From Alopecurus myosuroides (lineage: Eukaryota; Streptophyta; Magnoliopsida; Poales; Poaceae), in the NCBI GenBank assembly GCA_028641055.1, contig CM054063.1, positions 42,417,304-42,481,303 on the forward strand: a DNA stretch of 64,000 bases, in the 5' to 3' direction. Each line of letters starts with the position of its first letter. Positions within the stretch are counted from its first letter, which is position 1. The notes below the pieces were generated by a model that had not been told where the DNA came from, searched no databases, and saw nothing but the letters and a program-made list of their open reading frames with translations. This document shows, in pieces, positions 11,270 to 23,600 of the stretch. A program made the translations under genes and the position numbers.

Positions 11270-12410
11270 TATAGGCTAGACTCACAAAGTGGAATTACAC
11301 GATGTAACAGGCAACAGGTTTCAGACGCACTCTTTTCCTATCCAGGGTACCTAAGGGGACTGGAGGGTTTTTAATGAGGCGGCTTGCTGACCTAACTTTT
11401 CTCATATCAATAAAGAGATGGTTAAACAATATATTGTTCCTTTTCATGTGTTTTTTATCAAGTTTTTTATTTCTGTTGTGTTTTTATCCTTCTTCCAGGT
11501 AAGTATTATTCATTGTTCTTAGTACATTAGTTTCTTTAGTAAGTTGCATATATTTAGGTCTTGGGGGCTGATTGCTTGAATAGCACTGTTACAAACTCAA
11601 AGACCCGGCCATGATGCCTATGAGTTAAAAGGGCCGATTACTTGCAAACAGCTATGGTTGCAAGCTTATAACCGGACAAAGGAGCCAAACTTTCTTGACT
11701 TTTCTTACTTAAGCTCGATGTGTCTCGCACTAAAGTGGCATGCTTTGCTCGCGTATGATTACAATCAGTCATGATGCCCAATGGGACTTGCCTGACCCTG
11801 TCTTCGTACAGCTGTAGCAAACTGATTATCCACGCGAAAGCTGGCTTACAGTACAAGAGAGTCAAAAGGGTCATCTAAACCACAAGTTATGCAGAGTACA
11901 AGGTTAATAGCCGGAAACTCAAAGTTTATTAAGCATAACTTCAAACCTATGTGCACGGCTCTAGGTTTTTGGCTGAGCAGAAGCGATTTGTTCTCTTCGA
12001 AAGACCCAATACCCTAGACTCGGAATTTCGGCCCTTGGGGACTGGGGAATTTGAAAAAAGAAACAAATTATCTAGCTATTCAGCTCAAAAACCCAAAAAT
12101 CCGAGTCTTGGGGACTTGGGGACTTAGAGAAAAAGTCCACCTGTCAAAACCCATGAGATCCGGAAACCGAGTCTCACAAAAGGAACCACGAAGAAAGTCG
12201 GAAAACCAAGAATGAACAAGCCCAAAAGACAGGAAAATATCCAATTTATCCAAAGGCCAGAAAGGCCACGAAAGCTATTAAGGTTTCAAAATGTATTACA
12301 AATCATGATAGTAGTACCATAAAGTGCACAGGCGCACTATCGAAAGAATAATTGTTTTGATAAGGCCCATTGGCCGAATAGAGTGTTTGAGACAGTTGCC
12401 GATAAAGAGT
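11270..12410. other. Non-coding 3' region of the outer element between pol and the antisense gene
   Basis: Colinear with 19576-20613 of the nested copy. It includes the conserved block CCAGGGTACCTAAGGGGACTGG (about 11342-11363) and an AATAAAGAGATGG stretch at 11410 that could serve as a plus-strand polyadenylation signal. Several TTGGGGACT motifs (about 12035 and 12108-12124) resemble the polypurine site next to the LTR. No ORF is shared between the two copies, so I regard the stretch as non-coding. Confidence 0.7.
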
Positions 12411-15400
12411 TCACTCGGTCTCTTGGGCCGAGCCGTCCATCTTACCCTTGCCCTTGGCAGCCGGTTCTTGCTCCTGGCCCTGTTCTTCAGTAGTCTTCGC
12501 GGCAGCAGCACCCGGGTCAGCAGTAGTACCGGCCCGTGTGGGAGGAGGAACAACTGGCGTGGAGGTAGCAGGTGCAGAATCGGCATCAGCTTTCTTCCTT
12601 GCGGCCTCTTCCCTCGCCTCAGCAGCCTCCGCCTTCCATCGTGCCAGCATGTCATATGGCTTGGGAAGATCCGACTTAACTGCCTTATCATCAGCATCAT
12701 ATGGTGGGACAATTGAGCTGACGTCCAGATTTTCGGCAATTACGCTAGCCGAGTGACGAACCTCCTTCTGGATAGCCTTGAAGTGTTTTAATGAGAACTT
12801 TGAGCCGTCGTGGTTAAACGCTGGAAACCCACCCACGAGCGTTTCCAGTGTTCAATCCACTCGGGAATAGTGGAGCACGCGTCAAGCAGTGTCTTCAAGT
12901 TACCATGTCCAACACCCAGCCACTTCAGATCCTGAAGAATCCATTTGGTTCCAGCGCAGAGCTGCCGGATCGTGCTCTTTATGGTTTTCAGCTTTGCGAT
13001 ATCATCCTCATCCGGAGTTACATCACTCGGACCTGCAGAAAATAGAAAAAAGTTTTGCGTAAGGAAATCCGACTATTTATCAGAATGAACATCCGGGTTA
13101 TAGTTAATAAGTTATAAATAGTTACCAGTCAAAGCACGATATGTGTCGGCAATTTGAACTGACAGCTTGGTCAATTCATCTTCTGCTGCATGAGCCCTTT
13201 TTCTATATTTTCTTGTAATCTTCCCTGTCCTCTTGGCGTCAGCTTCAGCCGACTCACGCAGCGTTTTTTCCTTCTCGATGAGCTTGGTGGCTTTCGCCAA
13301 TTCTTTCTCAGAGTGGGTTACAAAGGCCTGCGTGGAAACACAAGGAAGGGTTAGCCGGATAAAAGCAAACAATCAGTCGGATATATTATGAAAGTCCCAA
13401 GAAAATTATCAATAAGTTCACTTGGAACTTGGGGACTAGATAAATACATAGGCAATATTACTCAGACTTACCTCATGTTTGGCTATCAAGGCCTCTAGGA
13501 CACTTTCTTCGTCAGCCCTCAAGGTGTGCAGGGCGTCGAGCATCTGGGTAAAGGTCATATCCTTGGGCTTGACACCGGAAGAGCCGGCGACCTGATCACC
13601 CGGAGAAGTAAGTTTCTCCGGCTTTGGGGTCGAGTCCCGGGCTGCCTGGGTATTGGGGTTGGGAGTGCCCATCCTCGTGTCCAGGATCTCGACGTCGTCA
13701 TCCCCAGGCTCTTCAGATAGCTTGGGAGACCCGGTTTCCTGCCGGGCCGGGTCAATCAGGGGGTCTTGCTCTTGGTTCTCTTCACCAACACCGCCAATCG
13801 CGGCGTCCATATCATCAACCGGCCCTTCAGTTTCCCGGGTGTCCATTACTACGTCCTCCGGGTCACTGATTGTGGCTTGGGCGCTAAGGAAAAGAGAGAT
13901 AAATGGTTAGCGATAATAAGTGGAAGTTATCAAGCGTACAGGTATATCATATAGCAATAACTCACCCGGTTTTCACAGCATAGTCTGGTGGAAGCTCGCT
14001 GCTAGAAGCGGACGAGGCTGTCACAGAATCCGAGAGTGAGACCCGGAACTGTCCGGCTAATGGATGGTTGGGGGAAGGGTGACGTTGAGGTGAATTGGAA
14101 GGGTGAGATGGAGGAGTACCGGCACGGCGAGCTGGTGATGTGGAGATGCCTGGGTTGAGGGGATCGTCACCCGGGGAATTCCGGGTCACCCTGCGCTCGG
14201 CCGGAGGAGGGCCCTTCAAGTGCGATGAGTTGGATAGTTGTCGGTTAAGTTCACACATATTAGCAAAAGAATAGGGTTCGGAGGACATGAAGGAATAAGG
14301 AACCTTGAACACCACCCCTCTTGGTTTCCTCTTGGCCCCGACCGTGACTTCCCGTTCAGCATTGCTTTTGTCGGACTCGGTGTCTTCCGGGTCTTCCTTG
14401 CCGTCTTTATCGTCCTTGTCCTCCATTCCTGAAAGCCATGAATTTATAGTCGGAAAAAGTGAAACATGTGAAAGCAAAGTGATTAAGTGAAGACGATTAA
14501 GACCCGGATAATACCTTAATCGGTGTCAACCGGCTCTTCATCTTCTTCCGGGTCTCCGGAGGAAGGGGAGGTCTCAACATTCCAGAAATCGCTATCAGCC
14601 TGAGATAAAGGCGTAAAAGTAAGAGTTAGCAGTTGTATCGAGTGAAAGTATAAAAGTGAAAGTATAAATGCCGGATCTTACCACGGGAGCCGGATTCTCG
14701 CGTGTAAATGGATCCAATCCGGCTATGTTCCGGATCACATCCAATTTCTCCGTCAAGAAACCCTTGATGGTCTTGTTGGTATCACCCGCCGGGTAATTCT
14801 TAGAAGAGTAGGAGAGTGCGTCCGTGGCATGCCCCAAGTACTCGCACATTAGCTTAGAGCGAGTGGAGTTGGGCTGAATCCGGAAGTTCACCCATGTCTT
14901 AACCAAGTTAAGCCCAAGGAGGCCTTGGGCGGAAAGAACGACTATTTTTGCTAGGAGGGGTTGGATGGCTTCCCTGTCCGACTCAGGGGCAAAGGCGTTA
15001 AAGGTATCGGAAAGATCTAAGAGACCCTCCGAGTAACCCGGCAATTTCCTCTCGCCGGGTGGGGAGGTGTCTCGGCAATAGAAAAAAGATAGCTGCCAAT
15101 GCTTGACATGCGAGTTAAGGCTGAGAGTCGGCATGGGAGAATTCTTGCGGCGCTGGATGGAAACCCCGCCGCAGGCCAAGAGGGCCCCATCACCGCTTTC
15201 GCGGCACGGTTTGCATTGGAAAAGCTCAATAAACAAAGCCAGATTTGGCGGGATGCATAAGTAAGATTCACAAAGTACTATGAAGTGGGTTATGTTCAAC
15301 ATAGAGTTAGGCCCTATGTCGAATACCCGGAGGCCATAGTGGCTGAGGACCTCACGAAAGAAAGAGTGACCCAGGGGGCGAAACCCCCGGATCACGTGCT

Positions 15401-15518
15401 CAACGAAGCATATTACCTCGTCGGGATTGGGGGTAGGCCAGATCTCATCACCCGGTACCCTCCAATGGATCTCCTCCTGAGGAGGGAGGACGCCTGACTC
15501 GGCCAGCTCCTCCAGCTT
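12411..15518 (-). pseudogene. Antisense gene (aORF) of the outer element, exons 2b-9, decayed
   Basis: On the minus strand the exon pattern of the nested copy can be traced: 15518-14682 (rest of the split exon 2), 14599-14515, 14428-14304, 14213-14120, 14017-13966, 13883-13472, 13327-13126 and 13032-12411. All introns are GT-AG. Exon 2 (837 nt here plus 93 nt at 25540-25448) totals 930 nt, and exons of 85, 125, 94, 52 and 202 nt equal the nested copy exactly. Damage: codon 28 of the 85-nt exon is TAA where the nested copy has GAA, and the last exon has a net loss of 46 nt that shifts frame. The product has the conserved domain GVLPPQEEIHWRVPG ... RGFRPLG ... FFREVLSHYGL seen in plant 'putative gypsy-type transposon' proteins, then acidic/proline-rich linkers and a coiled coil. 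Confidence 0.8.
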
Positions 15519-15974
15519 TGATGGGGGGATAGTAACCCGGTAGGCCAACTCCAAGGTGTAACCCGGCCCAAGGTATGATGCACAACGTCCGGTTAAGGAT
15601 AAAGAAGCTTCCGGAAGGCCCAAAGTTTGTAGGCTCCGTAACCCGGATTGTGGGTTGCGGAAGGGAAAGTTAGGGTTTGTAAGCAGAGTTCGAGTAGGAC
15701 TCAAGATGTGCCTTGGAGGGTAAGCCAGGGGGGGTACGGGAGCTTTATAAACCGGCCCCTAGGCTTAGCTTGAGAGAGATTCAAGTCATAGTTGTATCAC
15801 CAATTATCAAGTATCCAATATAGTTCATATTTGAGACTCGACGAGTTATTTGCCAAACCCTAGATCGCTTATCACCATGTTCTCCCTCGAGCTAAACCCT
15901 CTCCCGAATACCTGTGTCGACTTGCCCCAAGATCAGTTACCCCAGGTAACATCTGCCGTGATTATCCCACGACA
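15519..15974 (+). repeat. 5' LTR of the nested element
   Basis: Begins TGATGGGGGGATAG and ends TTATCCCACGACA. A TTTATAAACC box at about 15750 is the likely plus-strand promoter. The LTR also contains the gag start codon (ATG 15877). Confidence 0.95.
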
Positions 15975-18900
15975 GTTGGCGCCCACCGTGGGGCCTGCGT
16001 CCAAAGGTGTTTACATCACGGGAGAAGCTCGGAAGAACATGAAGAACCTCATCGTCGGTGAGATCTACATCGACTGCGAAGGAGAGAAGGTGGTGGACGA
16101 TTCCGGCTGGAGGCCAGAGTCGGATCATCTCGAAACTGGATCCGTCATAACCATCGGCCGCATCAACGTCTTCGTCGGCATGGTATGTACCTCCAGCTCG
16201 AATCCTGACAATCTTGGATCTGATTCTGTATCAGGGGAAGCTACCTATATTCAATCAGAAAGAGAAGAATCGGTCGGAACAACAGGCCAGATAGGAGAAC
16301 TTGCAGAGAAGTGGAAACAGCCGGAAGAGCTGGCATGGACCCCGCGCGATCGGATAGAGAGAGAAGATGATACCGAGTCTATCCGGGATCTATTGGAGGA
16401 TCGATATGAGGAGGACAACAGCGAAGAAGAACGGCATGAACTCACGCCAAGCATCGCATGCCAGGTTGCGGTCTACACGGCTCCCGCGGCCAACGTGAAT
16501 CAACAGAGCGTGACCGCGGCCGCAGTTGGGACGGCTCAGGCATTGAACCAACAACGGGGCGCAGCTAACCCGGTTCTGATCCGGGTTGATGGAGAGTCGG
16601 CATCGGTTACCAGTCGCGCAGCGGACAAGGAGATTCATGCAAACATGTTCGGATTCCAAGCAAACCGGACACCAGGGACAGGTCCTTCAAATCCGCGTCA
16701 CCCGGCCCTGTTCGACAACAATTTGATTTTAGATCCAACCGTCCTCGCTACAGTTATCACTCCAGAAAACGCGGTAGAGCGTGTCAGAGATCTAGATGTG
16801 GCCTGTCGCGCATTGGAACAACAAAGAAGGCAAGTGGAAGCAGAAAGACAGGGGATGGCTGCACGGCAGCGCGAGTTGGATGCGTTAGAAACTCGCCTCC
16901 GGGAGGAAACATCTAGAGTGCATCAAAGGCACCAAACCAGACTACCAGCAACGGGCGGGGTTATTAATCCGGCTACTCTGTTTATCACACCCCGGGATCA
17001 ACCAATCCCAGCGGTAAACCAGGGAACTTCACCCCCACCAGCGACAGCAGGAATACAGCCGGCAAACGAGCAGGCCGGGTTACCCCCGCCACAGGCTAGA
17101 GTTGCACCCGGCAATGAGTTACCACCGCCATCACGGTTCCGCACACCGGCAGGTCATTACAACAATCCCATGGACAACGTGTATGCAGCGACACTCGCTT
17201 TGAATCAAATCCCTGTGAGAGAATCGCCCCATGCGGAAGAAACCCGGCGAGCGATCGATCTGCTACACACCGCGGTGGCACAGCAAGCCAATTATCCAGA
17301 CCATAGAAGTGGGATGCATGGAACGCCATACCCCAGTCAGCAACAGGGCAACATCCAAACAAATTCAGCACGGCGGAGGGAAGAGCAACAGCAAATGCCA
17401 CCCCCACCTCGTATCCAGACAGTACCAGCAGCATCGGCGGCGCAGGCGGTTGTGGACAGCTCCAGGGCCAGGAGGGCCGGGGCCGGGTCTGTAGCACATG
17501 AGTTACCGGTGGCGCCGCGCCCCGTGGCACCCCCAGCCGGGTCACATGTTTCCCGAGCAAGACCAGCCCCAACCACCCTGGCAGGACCCAAGTGTCTCTC
17601 GGACGACATCACAGCAGAACCTTACCCGGAAAAGTTCAAAGAGCCGGGGAAAGTAGTAAATTATGAGCCAACAATGGATCCGGAAACGTGGCTGAGCAGT
17701 TACGAGATGGCAATGTCAATTCGCAATGCATCCGAGAATCTTCAAGCCAAGTTCATGTACTTAATGATGTCAGAGGGAGCAGCAAAGTTATGGTTCACCA
17801 ATCTGCCGGAAAAGTCGATCAAGTCCTGGGAAGAATTAAAAACCGCGTTTGTCAAGCACTTCCATGGAACGTGCAGAAAGCTGTTTACTATTGATGATTT
17901 AGAACGATGCGTTCAGAAGAAGGGAGAGTCAGCGCGCAGCTGGGTACGCCGGGTTATGGAGATACTCCACTCATCCACAGATATTCAGCCCAAGGACGCG
18001 CTACAAGCTATGGCAAAAACATACAAGTATGTTCCTTTAGTGCAAAAGTTAACTCGCATGAAATCCAGTAGGAATGCAGCGGAGGTTACAATGGGAGAAT
18101 TAATGGATGCGTGCAACAAACACGCCGCAACGGACACCACAGAGGAAGAAGTTGATGACAAGAAAGCAAAAGCAAACACAAGTAGCAGTGGGAGAACCGG
18201 CAATGGATCGGCGCCAAGTAATAATGGAAATAGCCAGAACAAGCGCCCGTTTGAAGGGAATTCCGAGTTTGTGGCTAACACTGAGGCCGGATCTTCAAGA
18301 CCCAGATCCGAAGGGAATTTTAATACTGGAAATCACAATGGGGGGCATTATCAAGGACCTCCAAGACCAAGCAACAGTTGGGACATATTTAGAATGGCAT
18401 GCCCGAAGCATAGTAGGAACGGTAAGCCGGCTAACCATTCCTTGGAGCAATGCGCCGACTTACAAAGGTGGAAGAACGAGGAAGTAAACAGAGCCATGCG
18501 AGGTGCGGGTCGAGGAGGAGGCCCGGGTCCAGGTGGAAACTTGGGCAACGGTCCGCCCCCAGCCGGTAACCCGGCAGCTGGAAATCCGGGTAACAATCAA
18601 GGGGGAGCGGGAGGTTTTCAAGCTAACCCCAAACAGTTGGGTCAATATCATGTGCACACTACGGGAGGCTCTAACAAGGATAAAAAGATACTGAAACAAG
18701 CGGTCAATTCAGTCTCTTCCGCTATTCCAAGGTATTTGAGGTGGTCAGAACAAGAGGTAACATGGAGCAGGAGGGATCACCCGGACAGAGTTGATCACCC
18801 AGGAGTCTTAGCCTTGGTAGTGGCACCACAGGTCAATGGGTACGAGCTGAAAAAAGTCTTTATGGATGGAGGAAGTAGCATCAATATCCTATACTGGGAA

Positions 18901-19575
18901 ACTTTTCTGCGCATGGGCCTAAAGGAATCTCAGCTGCAAAAGAGTACAACATTTTTTCATGGGATAGTGCCGGGTCATTCAGCGTGCCCCGAAGGAAAAG
19001 TGGCGTTGGAAGTAGCTTTTGGGGAATCAAAGGACAATTATCGAGTCGAGTGGCTTACTTTTGAGGTGGTTAAGTTGCGCAGTCCCTATCATGCATTGTT
19101 TGGAAGGCCGACTTATGCTAAGTTCATGGCAAGACCGTGTTATGTGTATCTACAGCTGAAAATCCCGGGTCCTAAGAAGACCATTACCATACACGGGAAT
19201 CGAGATATAGCAGCTGAATGTGATGAAGGAGATGCAGCAATGGCTGAGCAAGCCTGCAGGAAAGAAGAGCTCAAGCATTACCGATCGCAGGTGGACCTAG
19301 AGGAAAGGACAATGTCAAAAAGGCCGACTTCTGAAGGGGATAAAGCAAAAACTAGGGCAGAACAAGGTCCTAAGATGGTGGGCTTCATCAGGAGCGATCC
19401 TTCCAAGCTGCCTGGCAGGGAAGAGGAAGCCATACCGCCACCTACAGCTAATCGCGCTACAAGGACGACACACCCGGATTGGCTAACAAACCCGGTACTC
19501 ATTATGAAAGGGACTAGCGAATGGAGAATGTGCATCGGCCGTGCCAGCGCGAGGCCGATTCTCGAGAATAACTAA
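15877..19575 (+). CDS. gag-protease polyprotein (nested element), 1232 aa, open
   Basis: The ATG at 15877 is inside the 5' LTR, and the frame runs through the LTR end and primer site without a stop. It contains a Glu/Arg-rich coiled segment (RALEQQRRQVEAERQG, about residues 310-350), a Retrotrans_gag core (about 600-715), a C-x2-H...H-x4-C knuckle (ACPKH...NHSLEQC, about 840) and an aspartic protease-like core MDGGSSINIL with Asp near residue 996. The motif is DGG, not the usual D[ST]G. The frame then enters the start of RT (HPDWLTNPV ... SEWRMCIG) and stops at 19575 after a junction that removes RT, RNase H and integrase. Role: virion-like particle formation and maturation, with polymerase functions needed in trans. 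A downstream start after the LTR would also be possible. Confidence 0.9.
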   Translation: MFSLELNPLPNTCVDLPQDQLPQVTSAVIIPRQLAPTVGPASKGVYITGEARKNMKNLIVGEIYIDCEGEKVVDDSGWRPESDHLETGSVITIGRINVFVGMVCTSSSNPDNLGSDSVSGEATYIQSEREESVGTTGQIGELAEKWKQPEELAWTPRDRIEREDDTESIRDLLEDRYEEDNSEEERHELTPSIACQVAVYTAPAANVNQQSVTAAAVGTAQALNQQRGAANPVLIRVDGESASVTSRAADKEIHANMFGFQANRTPGTGPSNPRHPALFDNNLILDPTVLATVITPENAVERVRDLDVACRALEQQRRQVEAERQGMAARQRELDALETRLREETSRVHQRHQTRLPATGGVINPATLFITPRDQPIPAVNQGTSPPPATAGIQPANEQAGLPPPQARVAPGNELPPPSRFRTPAGHYNNPMDNVYAATLALNQIPVRESPHAEETRRAIDLLHTAVAQQANYPDHRSGMHGTPYPSQQQGNIQTNSARRREEQQQMPPPPRIQTVPAASAAQAVVDSSRARRAGAGSVAHELPVAPRPVAPPAGSHVSRARPAPTTLAGPKCLSDDITAEPYPEKFKEPGKVVNYEPTMDPETWLSSYEMAMSIRNASENLQAKFMYLMMSEGAAKLWFTNLPEKSIKSWEELKTAFVKHFHGTCRKLFTIDDLERCVQKKGESARSWVRRVMEILHSSTDIQPKDALQAMAKTYKYVPLVQKLTRMKSSRNAAEVTMGELMDACNKHAATDTTEEEVDDKKAKANTSSSGRTGNGSAPSNNGNSQNKRPFEGNSEFVANTEAGSSRPRSEGNFNTGNHNGGHYQGPPRPSNSWDIFRMACPKHSRNGKPANHSLEQCADLQRWKNEEVNRAMRGAGRGGGPGPGGNLGNGPPPAGNPAAGNPGNNQGGAGGFQANPKQLGQYHVHTTGGSNKDKKILKQAVNSVSSAIPRYLRWSEQEVTWSRRDHPDRVDHPGVLALVVAPQVNGYELKKVFMDGGSSINILYWETFLRMGLKESQLQKSTTFFHGIVPGHSACPEGKVALEVAFGESKDNYRVEWLTFEVVKLRSPYHALFGRPTYAKFMARPCYVYLQLKIPGPKKTITIHGNRDIAAECDEGDAAMAEQACRKEELKHYRSQVDLEERTMSKRPTSEGDKAKTRAEQGPKMVGFIRSDPSKLPGREEEAIPPPTANRATRTTHPDWLTNPVLIMKGTSEWRMCIGRASARPILENN
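15977..15993 (+). other. Primer binding site of the nested element
   Basis: TGGCGCCCACCGTGGGG lies two bases inside the 5' LTR and has the obligate TGG start. The same 17 bases are used by element B at 42801. I do not assign the tRNA. The gag frame reads through it as LAPTVG. Confidence 0.8.
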
Positions 19576-20613
19576 AGCAGTGTAACGGACGGCAGGTTTC
19601 ATACGCGCTCTTTTGCTACCCAGGGTACCTAAGGGGACTGGAAGGTTTTTAATGAGGCGGCCTGCTGACTCAAACTTTTTCATATCAATAAAAGAGATGG
19701 TTTTCAAGTCTTATCATGGTCTTTGCTTCAGTTGCAAGTAAGTAATATTTGTTATTGTCAATACATTAGTATCATCAAAATACGTCGCACATACATAGGT
19801 CTTTGGGAATTGAGCTGCTTAAATAGTAGTCATAAACCCAGAGACCCGGTCTTGATGCCTATGAGTTATGAGGGCCGATTACTCGCAAGACGAGTACGGC
19901 TGCAATCTTATAACCGGACGAAGGAGCCAAATTTATTGGTTATTCTTACTTAAGCTCGATGTGACTCGCACCAAAGTGGCATGATCTGTTCACTTACGAT
20001 TACAATCAAACTATGCAGCCCAATGGGACTTGCTTCACCCTGTTTTTCGTATAGATGTAACAACATGGTATCCACGCGAAAGCCGGCTTACAGTACAAGA
20101 TAATCAAAAGGGTCATCTCAACCACAAGTCCATGCAGAGTACAAGGCTAAATAGCCGGAAACTCAACAAGTATCAAGCATGACTTCAGTATTTACGTGAA
20201 GGGCTATTGGTTTTCAGCTTGGTAAAGAGCAGTTTGTCATCTGAGAAAGGCCACGCCCCCTTGGCTCGTACTTTGGGTCATGGGGACTGGGGACTTCGAA
20301 ACAGAAACAAGTTGTTTAGCTACTGAAGCTCGAAAAACCTTGGCTTCCGAGTCTTGGGGACTTAAAGAAAAGTCCGCTTATCAAAACCCACGATACTCGG
20401 TTAACCGAGTCTCGAAAAGGGAATCAAAAATAAACAATCAAGTATCGAGAATAAGCTTAAGGATAAAACAAGGGTCGAGATTATCAAAAGCCGGGAGAGG
20501 CACAAAGTTATCATGAGTTAAAAAGCACAAAGTGACAGTATCAGTATCAATGGTGCACAGGCGCACCGCCAAAATCATACCAGTTTTGAAAACACAAAAT
20601 ACTAGACATCATT
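19576..20613. other. Non-coding 3' region of the nested element
   Basis: Begins just past the pol deletion with GTGTAACGGACGGCAGG and shares blocks with the outer copy (ACCTAAGGGGACTGG, about 19628). It has TATCAATAAAAGAGATGG (about 19682), a possible plus-strand poly(A) signal, and repeated GGGGACT motifs at about 20281-20295 and 20356. It lies downstream of both convergent genes (gag on plus, aORF on minus), so it may hold the terminators of both. Confidence 0.65.
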
Positions 20614-23600
20614 CTACTCGGCATCCTGGGAATGGTCTTCCGGGTCTTGGTCTTGGACCTGCTCCTTAGCCTTCCCAGCAGCTTTACCCGGACTTTTTGC
20701 ATCAGGACGGACAGGCGGAGGAGCAACTGGTGTGGAGGTAGATGGCCCTAAGCCTAACTCGGCCTCTCTCTTGGCAGTTTCTTCTTTCCTCCTGGCCAGG
20801 TCAGTCGACCATCTTTCCAGCATATCAAAGGGAGGGGGTGCCTCTTCCAAGATGGTTTTGCCTTCAGCGTCATACGAGCTAATGATTGTGTCCAGCTCCA
20901 TTTTATCGGCCAAAGCAGTAGCCGAGTGGCGTACAGCGGATTGTATAACTTTGAAATCCTTGGGCTTAAACTTGGATCCGTCAGCCTTGAATTCTGGAAA
21001 CCCGGATATTACCTTTGCCGGGTCAAGCTTAGGAAAATAAGCTTTCGCCAGCGTAAAGGCCCGGGTCATTCCAATCCGGCAAGATGAGCGCTTCCATATT
21101 TCAATCCATCCAGGCACCGTCGAAAAGGCTTGCATGAGATTTTCTTCGCCCGGGTATACCTCGGAAGGCCACTTCACGGCGTCTAATAAAAGTTTTGTGC
21201 CGGCAAAAAATGTCCGGAGCACAGTCTTTAGTGTCTTAGCCTTAGCAACGGCATCGTCCTCTGGAGCAGCAAGGTTAGCACCTGCAATTGAAACACAAGA
21301 AAGTATATCAGTAATCTTGATTATTATAACGACAAGATAGAGGTATGCAAATTAATTACAAACAAAAACTTACTTAGCAAGATGCGGTAAGTGTCCGCAA
21401 TCTGATTTGACAAGTTTTTCAGCGTAGACTGGGCAGCATTGTATTTCTTCTTGTATTTGGAGACATCTTTTTTCAAAATCTTCATCTCCACCTCAAGGGT
21501 TTCTCTGTGTTTTACTTCAGCAAGCAGGAGCTGCTCGGTCTTGAGTAATGTCTCGTCCGACCGAGTAATTTCCGCCTGCAAAGAACGAGAGAAACTGTAA
21601 GTCGGATATCATGACAAGCCGAGTATTATATGAAGTACCGAGCGCAACTTCAGCAAGTTATGCTCGGAACTTGGGGACTGGGTGTATAGTAAGAAATACC
21701 AAATAAAGTTACCTGATGCACTGCGGCCATACGCTCTAGGACATTTCCCTCTGAAGCCTTCATGGCGAGGAGAGCACTCATCAGCTGGTTAAAATCATCG
21801 TTACCCGAGTTAGAAGACTCGGGTGCCTGGAAATTTGCAAAAGGAGTTTTTCTCGTAACAGGAGGCGGCACCCGGGTCATCCGAATGTCGGAGTCTGGTC
21901 CCCCTCCCGCGCTCGAAGCTGCCCCCTTTTCCTTCTCGCTTGCGTGCGAGGCTATTGGATACCCGGTGTCTTGCCTAGCTAGCTCCGTTGGCGACGCTTG
22001 CTCATCGCCAGCCGTGGTGAATGCATCGTCAGTCGGTTTATTTTCACCCCGGTCCTCAACCTCCATATCTTCCTGGTCGCTAACAACGGTCGTGGCTCTA
22101 TAGAAAGTGCGAAGGTGCGGTTAATCCATGATTATGAAAAAGGCGATAAAAGTTCGGTATGGCATCAGGAAAAGGACTTTACCCGAGGTTCACCGGGAAG
22201 TCCGAGGGAAAGCCGCTGCTAGACCCGGAAGATACTGAAAAATACCAAGCAAGGTGTGAGATTAATTTGTGAGGGAATGTTTGGGAAAAGTTCTTGTGTA
22301 TGATGAATACCAGTATGTCGAGCTGGAGGCGATGAAGTACCCGGGTTAAGGGTCTCGTTACCCGGGTGGTTTCGGTTCACTCTACGCTTAGTCGCGGGTG
22401 GCTCCTTCAGTTGTGGTCAAAAGGGTGGTGATAGGGTTAGCTTAGGAATGACATCACGGGAACAAAAATTAAGCACAAGGAAATGAAATAAAACCTGGAA
22501 GACGATTCCCTGGGGTTTTCTTTTGGATCCGGCTTTGATTGCTGGCTCCGGTTCGTCTTCCTCGCTGGCGGACTCCACTTTGCCGTCCGTCTCTTCCTCC
22601 TCGTCTTGGTCTTCTTGTTCTGAAAGTTATCAATATTATAGTATGGAAATGAGAAGTAGGGTATGACATATTCAAGGGGACTAAGTATGTACCTTCGTCC
22701 GAGTAAACGACATCCCCTTCCTCTTCCGGGTTTCCGGAGTTAGGAGGGGTATCGACCTTCCAGAAGTCACTGTCGGCCTGAGGTAAAGACACCAGAGCAA
22801 GGGTTAACAATTGTATCAAGAGGAATGAATAAAATTGAACTTGTTAGAATCAGGTCCTTACCGCGGGGGCCGGGTTCTCAAGGGTAAAGGGTTCTAATCC
22901 GGCTATGTTCCGGATTACCTCGAGCTTCTCCGTCAAGAAACCCTTAATTGTTTTGTTGGTATCGCTAGGAGCGAAATTGCTGGTGGAGTATCGGATCGGG
23001 TCCGTGGTTTGACCCGAGTATTCGCACATCAGCTTTTCGCGGATGGAGTTGGGTTGGATGCGGAAATCGACCCAAGTCTTCACCAGGTTGAGCCCGATGA
23101 GGCCTTGGGCTGGTAGGATGGAGATCTTAGCCAACAAAGGCAAGATTGCCTCCCTGTCCGAGTCAGGGGCAAAGGCGTTAAAAGTCTCGGAGATATCAAG
23201 CTGACCCTCCGAGTAACCCGGCAACTTCTTTTCGCCGGGTGGGGAGGTGTCCTGGCAGTAGAAGTACGAGAGCTGCCAGTGCTTTACGTGGGAGTTGAGG
23301 GTGAGAGGAGGCATTAAGGAGTTCTTGCGGCGTTGGATAGAAACCCCGCCGCAAGCAAGAAGTGCACCGTCGCCGCTTTCGCGGCACGGTTTGCACTGAA
23401 AGAGTTCGACAAAGAGAGCCAGACTTGGCGGAGTGCACAAGTAAGACTCGGAAAGAACGATAAAATGAGTGATGTTTAAAACGGAGTTGGGTCCTATGTC
23501 GAAAATGCGGAGGTTGTAGTGGCTTAAGACTTCACGAAAGAAAGGATGACCCGGAGGCCTGAAGCCCCGGGTCACATGTTCAACAAAACAGATTACCTCG

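Noticed and set aside
14595..15704. A single 369-codon minus-strand ORF beginning MSPTRTLL
   Set aside because: Its first ~60 codons lie in the LTR of the nested element and are in frame only by chance; the true exon is split by the insertion and starts at 25540.
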